DNA of 64,000 nt from Vibrio jasicida CAIM 1864 = LMG 25398 (GTDB lineage Bacteria; Pseudomonadota; Gammaproteobacteria; Enterobacterales; Vibrionaceae): the NCBI RefSeq assembly GCF_000400365.1, contig NZ_BAOG01000063.1, forward strand, positions 215,038 to 279,037, written 5' to 3'. Positions 59,076-64,000 of the stretch are shown here, piece by piece. The translations under genes were made by a program, and so were the position numbers. The first letter of the stretch is position 1. Each line of letters opens with the position of its first letter. Under the pieces are notes generated by a model. It saw only the letters and a program-made list of their open reading frames with translations. It made no database searches and had not been told where the DNA came from.

Positions 59076-60686
59076 TTAAATAGCATCGGCGAAACTTGGT
59101 AAGTTGTTTGCGCGTTCTGCTTCTTCTGAAGCACCGTGCTCCTTCACTTGTTCCTGCTTCTTCATTGCTTGAGTTTCATAATACTCTTGAGCAACGGCAG
59201 TCTTCACGAACTCTATCTCATGGTTTGAGAAGGATTGCGCAGCTTCCTGTATTTCGTTTAGTGTGGCATTGAAGAACTCTTTTCGTCTGTTAATCATGTT
59301 TAATCGGCGAGAATCGAAGACTTCATGTAGCTTCCTCTCTAATGTCGGAGCATCATCAGTATGAATCATTGCGTGTACATCAAACGTGAATGGTACAGAA
59401 GCATCCCCGAGTTCTTTGACGCGATCCATTGGTTCAAGTCGACGTGTCATACCGATTTTATATATATCTTCGCCAAAAGAGCCGATATTTGAAATAACGT
59501 AAACATGCCCTTGTTTTGTCTGCTCTGCCATTGATTGAGCACGTTGGTGCTTGAGCTCTGCTTCCTTCAGGTTGGCTTGTAGTTCTGCTATCTGTTGTTC
59601 AAGCTCTAGCTTTAGTTCGTCACTGGCTTGCTCTAGTTCTTTTCTCGCGGTGTCGAGAGCTTTTTGGAAGCGTTTTTCTTCCTTTATGGCTTCTGCTTCA
59701 GCTTTTTTAATTTCGGCTTCAACCTTAGCCTCTTCTCGCATTTGTGCCTTTATCTCTGCTTGTTCAACTTTCTCTTGTTGTTTTTTCTCGCGATATTCAT
59801 AGGTCAGTTGAAGTTCTTTGAGCTTTTCTTTTAAGTACTTGTCTGTGATGGAAATGGCATTCGGCTCGTTAAGCTGGTTGATTGCAGTAAAAGCCTTTCT
59901 AATACGCTCTTGCATTTTGACGACGTTCTTCCATGTACAGTTAGCAATTGCTGCTTCACATTCGTTGTTAAAGGCTCTAGCAGTAAGTCGAATGCTCTTA
60001 TCCGTCATCTTCTTGCCTTCAGAACGTGAACCGTCGACGGTCCATTCTCTATAGCAAAAAATAGCACCGCTAGATGATTTTTCTCTCATCAAAGCTTTTT
60101 GTCGGTCTTTGCACTTTTTGATTTCTTCTTTGAATTTCTCTGAGGCATCGAAGTCAAATTTTGGTTCATAGAAGCCAAGTTCTATTAGTTCAATATCGTC
60201 TCTAAAAATAGCAATCTGCCTGCTCAAGGCATCATAGGTTAGCTTTTTGCTTTTGTAGTCAGTACGTAACTCATTTATTTTTAATTCAGTTAATCGCTGC
60301 TCCTCAACGGTTTGATTCTTTTTAGACTCTAAGTTTTCAAGAGTCTTTCTCGCTCGAGCTTCGATTTCCTCTTTAGCAATTTCCAGAGCATTTTTTATAT
60401 TGTGACATTCAGCCTCAGTATCAAAAATTTTCGAGAATCTTATCTTGTACTCATCAAGACGTTCGGTTGCCTCGGTGATCTGGATTGTGTTGTTTTCAAT
60501 GGTTTTCTTTTGTTCGAAAGTCGTTTGGCGATAGTTATCAATTATAGAGTTAGCTTGAGAAAGCTCAGATTGAGTCAGTCTAAGTTGATTTTTGGCGTTG
60601 CTGCCTCTCTTTATCAAAAGGAGTATTACAATGAATAGAGCTGCAATTGAGCCAATTAAGAAATGTGGCAAGTATAAGAATTCCAC
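59076..60686 (-). CDS. DUF4041 / GIY-YIG-like coiled-coil membrane protein
   Basis: 536 residues. An N-terminal membrane span is at about 7-25 (PHFLIGSIAALFIVILLLI). Coiled coil occupies most of 30-160 and 285-390 (EQAEIKAQMREEAKVEAEIKKAEAEAIKEEK). Between them (about 165-285) is a DUF4041-like region (ELGFYEPKFDFDASEKFKEEIKKCKDRQKALM). At 393-475 is a T5orf172/MUG113-type GIY-YIG-derived domain (GHVYVISNIG, IYKIGMTRR, APTLERKLHEVF with the catalytic-type Glu). This architecture recurs in phage- and defence-associated accessory genes. Its role here is unknown; no other defence genes flank it. Confidence 0.85.
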   Translation of the reverse strand: MEFLYLPHFLIGSIAALFIVILLLIKRGSNAKNQLRLTQSELSQANSIIDNYRQTTFEQKKTIENNTIQITEATERLDEYKIRFSKIFDTEAECHNIKNALEIAKEEIEARARKTLENLESKKNQTVEEQRLTELKINELRTDYKSKKLTYDALSRQIAIFRDDIELIELGFYEPKFDFDASEKFKEEIKKCKDRQKALMREKSSSGAIFCYREWTVDGSRSEGKKMTDKSIRLTARAFNNECEAAIANCTWKNVVKMQERIRKAFTAINQLNEPNAISITDKYLKEKLKELQLTYEYREKKQQEKVEQAEIKAQMREEAKVEAEIKKAEAEAIKEEKRFQKALDTARKELEQASDELKLELEQQIAELQANLKEAELKHQRAQSMAEQTKQGHVYVISNIGSFGEDIYKIGMTRRLEPMDRVKELGDASVPFTFDVHAMIHTDDAPTLERKLHEVFDSRRLNMINRRKEFFNATLNEIQEAAQSFSNHEIEFVKTAVAQEYYETQAMKKQEQVKEHGASEEAERANNLPSFADAI

Positions 60687-60785
60687 GATTAAGCCTCTGT
60701 TTATATTTAATAGCTAAAAAACAATAATAATATAACGGGCTGTCGTTCTGTATGTCGATTAAGATCATAAGAAATGAGTTTAATA

Positions 60786-60818
60786 AACAAAAAAGGGTTG
60801 GCACTAGGCCAACCCTTT
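60786..60818 (-). terminator. Intrinsic terminator of the VOC gene
   Basis: Perfect 11-bp stem AAAGGGTTGGC/GCCAACCCTTT with a 5-nt loop; on the − strand it is followed by TTTTTTG. 20 nt past the stop. Confidence 0.9.
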
Positions 60819-60837
60819 CTGGTTCTTAAGCATTCAA

Positions 60838-61329
60838 TTATTCGTAATCAGACGCGTAAGTGTCTTCGTAAGAGTGTGAGTAGAACTCAAATAGGTTGCC
60901 AAACGGGTCTTCTAGGTAAACCATTTGTGCTTGCTTTAGCTCGTCTTCTGGGTGGTAGCGCATGATATCCATACGTACTTTACCGCCGAATTCTTCTACA
61001 CGCTCGATTGCTGAAGTAAACTGCTCTTTTGGTAGTTGTAGACAGAAATGGAAGATACCTAGACGAGAAAAATCAACGTTATGACGCTCTTCACGGTCAA
61101 CCATTTCGAACAGCTCAACACCGATGCCGTCAGATGTCACTAGGTGAGCGATGTTGAAGCCTTTGAAGCCTTCACCGAATACGGCGATACACATACGACC
61201 GATTGCTGATTCGCGCTCTTCGATAACTTTTGTGTTGTTCATTACGATGCGAAGACCAAGCGCTTTAGTGTAGAACTCTACTGCTTTGTCCATATCGCCA
61301 ACCATGATGCCTACGTGATTCATTTTCAT
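60838..61329 (-). CDS. VOC (glyoxalase-fold) metalloprotein
   Basis: 163 residues. Metal-site landmarks are MNHVGIMVGDMDKAVEFYTKALGLRIV (first His), the central GIFHFCLQLPKEQF, and MVYLEDPFGNLFEFYSH (Glu). It is a single-chain glyoxalase/dioxygenase superfamily member. The acidic tail EDTYASDYE is unusual. Substrate unknown. The upstream region carries a 20-nt palindrome and, further on, a LysR gene on the same strand that may regulate it. Confidence 0.88.
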   Translation of the reverse strand: MKMNHVGIMVGDMDKAVEFYTKALGLRIVMNNTKVIEERESAIGRMCIAVFGEGFKGFNIAHLVTSDGIGVELFEMVDREERHNVDFSRLGIFHFCLQLPKEQFTSAIERVEEFGGKVRMDIMRYHPEDELKQAQMVYLEDPFGNLFEFYSHSYEDTYASDYE

Positions 61330-61431
61330 AATTCTGCTCCAAAAAACTGTGATGTTTAATTCGTGTTTCGTTTCGATGGAGGTGAGTATATGGAGAAATT
61401 TTGATTATATGAAATTATCAATAATTTTGAA

Positions 61432-61451
61432 GATAATAATTTTTTATTATC
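61432..61451. promoter_or_regulatory. Palindrome upstream of the VOC gene
   Basis: GATAATAA (61432-61439) and TTATTATC (61444-61451) are exact 8-bp complements around TTTT. It lies about 103 nt before the VOC start and just after the LysR stop. A possible operator; the NATWAT-like halves also resemble Fur-type sites. Confidence 0.5.
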
Positions 61452-61485
61452 ATTGTTTCTTAGGCATCACTCGTTTTATTTTCAG

Positions 61486-62424
61486 TTAGGCATAAGACTG
61501 ACTGACGATGAGCTCTCTTAGCCATTTATGGCTTGGGTCATTGTCGAGTTGCTTGTTCCAAAGTAGAAAGAACCCACCAGGTTCCATTTTTATCGGGAGC
61601 GGTTTGATCACAATGTCCGATTTACCTTCGAACTCGCGGATGCTTTTGTAAGGGTAAGTCAGTATCAAGTCGCTCTTCTCACACAGTTTCACGGCGCTGG
61701 AAATGTCGGACATGTTGACAGCGTTGTCGATGCGCAGGCGTTGCGTATCGAGCACCTCATGTAATAACCAGCTAGACACTCCGCCAGTGATGACTTGAAT
61801 ATGGCGGTACTTCAGGAACGCGTCGAGATTCCATTCTTCCTCTAATGCTGGGTGTCCTTTTCTCAAGATACACGCCGAGGTGTCACGCATCAGTTCCGCG
61901 TAATTTAGAGTGTCAGGGATGGTATCGACATGGGTTTTCGAACGATCATCAAACTCAAAGATACCCACACCAAAATCGATCTCTCTTCTTTGTAATCGAG
62001 TAATGCTGCTGTTACTCCAATCTGCGCTTTTGATGGTTATCTTTGGCGCACTAGACAACGCTTGAGGCAGAAAACGTGGGTAAATCGTGGAGTAGGCGGT
62101 TTCGATAAGGTCGATACTGAAAACGCGAGTCGAGCGTTCTGGGTCAAACTCTTCTGGTTCACGAAGCTGATCAATTTGCATCAGGATTTGTTGCAGCTTG
62201 CTTTCTAATGCCAGCGCTTTCGGGGTCGGCAATAAACCTTTGGATTCTCGCTCGAATAAGGGGTCATCAAACTCTTGGCGTAATTTAGTAAGCTGTTTAC
62301 TGACGGCCGATTGAGATAAGAACAGTTTCTCTGCGGTTCTGCTCACGCTGCGTTCTTGCAGTAAAACATACAGACAAATCAGCAGGTTCATATCATTTTT
62401 GATTAAGTGGGATAGATTTATCAT
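61486..62424 (-). CDS. LysR family transcriptional regulator
   Basis: 312 residues from an ATG with AGGA 7 nt upstream; a frame extension to 62442 has no such site. Helix-turn-helix: MNLLICLYVLLQERSVSRTAEKLFLSQSAVSKQLTKLRQEFDD, of the NodD/LeuO-like type, then an effector domain from about 95 (RVFSIDLIETAYSTIYPRFLPQAL). It lies between a Gfo/Idh/MocA-like dehydrogenase gene and a VOC gene, all on the − strand. Target inferred only from context. Confidence 0.9.
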   Translation of the reverse strand: MINLSHLIKNDMNLLICLYVLLQERSVSRTAEKLFLSQSAVSKQLTKLRQEFDDPLFERESKGLLPTPKALALESKLQQILMQIDQLREPEEFDPERSTRVFSIDLIETAYSTIYPRFLPQALSSAPKITIKSADWSNSSITRLQRREIDFGVGIFEFDDRSKTHVDTIPDTLNYAELMRDTSACILRKGHPALEEEWNLDAFLKYRHIQVITGGVSSWLLHEVLDTQRLRIDNAVNMSDISSAVKLCEKSDLILTYPYKSIREFEGKSDIVIKPLPIKMEPGGFFLLWNKQLDNDPSHKWLRELIVSQSYA

Positions 62425-62518
62425 GATATTCCTATCATTCAACTTACAAATTGAAGGGTATGAATAGAAACTATATCACTTAAATGAATTGAGCCAGAAA
62501 TACTGACTCGTTGCCTAC

Positions 62519-63772
62519 TTAAACAATCAAACTGTCGAGGTATCGGCTAAGCTCTGCCCGAATCTCTAGCTCTGCTTCTGACAGGTATTTGGGTGTGTGT
62601 GCATCAACCTCGGCAATGTTTTGTTCGCGAACTTGATGGGTATCGCCGATGGCGTCAAATACGCTGCGCAGCAAGTTCATTGAGTGTGACATCAAAGCTT
62701 CGCTCTCTTGTTGTGAGAGTAAAGGCTCTGTGTCAAAACCAAGAGCGTAGAGGATATCGTTAAAGTGCATCGCATAACCTGAGCCAGAGACATCAAATGT
62801 GGTGCTCTTAATGCCTTTGGGGCTTCTCTCCCACAGATACGGCGGATGCTTGAGTGTGCCAAAACCAATTGCGATGACGCGCTCTAGGTAGTGCAGTTCC
62901 AATCTTCTGTCCCAGATATCACCGGCTTTTCCTGCCTCAATCACTACTTCAATATTGCCCTCGGTCGATGTGAGTTCGCCTTCGACATAGAGATGAGTTT
63001 CAGCGCCTTGTGTGTACTCCAATTGCGATTCGTTAATACGTTCGGCACGGACTTGTTTAAGTTCAATCTGTGAGTCTTCTATGCCGAATTTATGCAGGTA
63101 GCGAACTAACCCAGCAAGCGCATGAATGCCCATATCAAAGCCATAACCTCCGCCGCCGCTGGTGGCTAAGTTAAGTAGCTTTCTCGCGTTGAGTAACGCA
63201 ATTCGGTTTTCAAAACGGAAGTCTTGGATCGCTTCATGACTGTCGATGGGGTTGTCGGCAGCAATCGCGATAATCTTGCGCGGGGCAGAATCAGGGAGTG
63301 CAATAGATGAATCAGAAAAGAGTGCTTCCAACGAAGGAGAAACCAAAGCGGTATCAATAAAGTAAAATTGCGCTCCGCGACGTTTAAGCTCGGGGATGAC
63401 TTGGTTAAAGCCTTTGTCGATCTCAGCCAAGGAAAAAGACGGTTTCTCAACCACAAACAACAGGCTTTGAATATCGAGTGCACTACTCACTTGTTCAATA
63501 ATGGAGAGATGTGTACCAACTGGCGTTAGAACGAAGGCCGCAGCAACATCAGTGTGTGAGTGAGCATGTAAAAACGCATCAAGATCGGCGTAGCGAGCGG
63601 AGTAAGGGAATTGAAACTGCGATGCACAGGATTTGGGATGTTGAACTGCAGGGTCAATGGCGACGACATCAAAGTGAGAACTTAAGTTATGCAGAAGGTT
63701 CTCATACAAACCAACCACAGACGATTTAGCGTTCCCCAATCCACCAAATACCAATACGACCTTGTTCATCAC
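62519..63772 (-). CDS. Gfo/Idh/MocA-like oxidoreductase
   Basis: 417 residues. The N-terminal half is Rossmann-like (KVVLVFGGLGNAKSSVVGLYENLL) and carries the family motif EKP in FVVEKPSFS (about 110). The second half contains a D-x-x-x-H motif, GYGFDMGIHALAGLVRYL, which in this family is part of the active site of sugar dehydrogenases. The glycine pattern at the start is looser than usual (GGLGNAKSS), so NAD(P) binding is likely but not certain. It has two possible Met starts. No pathway partners are visible. Confidence 0.75.
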   Translation of the reverse strand: MMNKVVLVFGGLGNAKSSVVGLYENLLHNLSSHFDVVAIDPAVQHPKSCASQFQFPYSARYADLDAFLHAHSHTDVAAAFVLTPVGTHLSIIEQVSSALDIQSLLFVVEKPSFSLAEIDKGFNQVIPELKRRGAQFYFIDTALVSPSLEALFSDSSIALPDSAPRKIIAIAADNPIDSHEAIQDFRFENRIALLNARKLLNLATSGGGGYGFDMGIHALAGLVRYLHKFGIEDSQIELKQVRAERINESQLEYTQGAETHLYVEGELTSTEGNIEVVIEAGKAGDIWDRRLELHYLERVIAIGFGTLKHPPYLWERSPKGIKSTTFDVSGSGYAMHFNDILYALGFDTEPLLSQQESEALMSHSMNLLRSVFDAIGDTHQVREQNIAEVDAHTPKYLSEAELEIRAELSRYLDSLIV

Positions 63773-63877
63773 ATCCCCTTATCCCAATTGCACTCACCAA
63801 CAGGCTAGCAAAAATACGCTCAGGAATAATGGGATAAACCCGGAATTTTAAGTTCTACATTCGGTGATTCATACAAA

Positions 63878-63947
63878 AATGTATGGTCCGCCCCGTTATT
63901 GCAACTACAATTAATGTATGGTCCGCCCCGTTATTGCAACTACAATT
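63878..63947. repeat. Perfect 2 x 35-nt direct tandem repeat
   Basis: 63878-63912 and 63913-63947 are identical 35-nt copies starting AATGTATGGTCCGCCCCG and ending CAACTACAATT. The second copy contains CCGTTATT, which pairs with AATAACGG just downstream (63951-63960). The TGGTCCGCCCCG motif resembles the tip of some insertion sequences. The interior of the element, if any, is beyond the window. Confidence 0.75.
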
Positions 63948-64000
63948 AAGTAATAACGGAGTTGGTTTGCGCTAATGTATTCGGAGTCCACGTTGGGAAC

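Noticed and set aside
63975..64000. A possible gene starting ATG TAT TCG at the right edge
   Set aside because: Only eight codons are visible and its GGAG is 13 nt away; too little to call.
1..64000. CRISPR arrays, tRNA or rRNA genes and an integron
   Set aside because: No regularly spaced repeats, no cloverleaf or ribosomal sequence recognised, and the 35-nt repeat at the edge does not match a Vibrio cassette repeat.

Overview
The window looks like a stretch of a Vibrio genome, probably of the Harveyi clade (V. parahaemolyticus, V. alginolyticus and relatives), and probably from the accessory-rich second chromosome. This is inferred from gene content: a 216-residue chromosomal Qnr pentapeptide protein of the Vibrio type, a chitin-type AA10 monooxygenase, OmpW, a ViuB-like siderophore-interacting protein, and many LysR regulators. 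I could not run a search to confirm the species. No rRNA, tRNA, CRISPR array or complete mobile element is visible.

Layout. 1-4.4 kb: the 3' part of a sugar operon (ABC permease, GH1 beta-glucosidase, MalK-like ATPase) with its LacI-type regulator. 4.5-14.2 kb: a MATE pump behind a possible operator and leader hairpin; a long RluA-type pseudouridine synthase; a YidD-like protein with a DUF3137 membrane protein; a Cof-type phosphatase; a three-gene c-di-GMP module (10.4-12.4 kb); a DUF805 protein; and a D15-like outer membrane protein. 14.4-20.7 kb: the glutathione-dependent formaldehyde detoxification pair, an arylamine N-acetyltransferase, a lipoprotein metallophosphoesterase and a GNAT. 20.8-31.6 kb: two LysR regulators, a proline-rich repeat lipoprotein, a siderophore-interacting protein behind a Fur-like box, an S9 peptidase, a LysE exporter divergent from an Lrp regulator, the AA10 monooxygenase, a HAD-IB phosphatase with an SMR pump, and a lipoprotein.

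31.8-45.2 kb: a LysR/MATE divergent pair, qnr plus cupin, ompW behind a perfect FNR box, a TAXI-type TRAP transporter, an EmrAB-like pump, a Rof-like protein and a metallo-beta-lactamase-fold hydrolase. 45.6-55.5 kb: a DNA-binding regulator followed by a GH63-like lipoprotein glycosidase, several small genes, a DUF1254 protein divergent from a LysR, and a two-gene operon of lipoprotein inhibitors (ecotin, MliC). 56-58.8 kb: an unassigned operon of a small exported protein, an FAD enzyme and a polytopic membrane protein. 59-63.8 kb: a DUF4041/GIY-YIG-like coiled-coil membrane protein, a glyoxalase-fold protein, a LysR and a Gfo/Idh/MocA-like dehydrogenase. The right edge carries a perfect 2 x 35 nt tandem repeat.

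Themes are sugar and chitin use, efflux (two MATE, one SMR, one EmrAB, two LysE-type), detoxification, and cell-surface protection against host or competitor enzymes. Structure beyond the genes includes a 51-nt element shared by the upstream regions of the formaldehyde operon and the SMR pump gene, a nested palindrome at 9345-9391, and several perfect inverted repeats in promoter regions.
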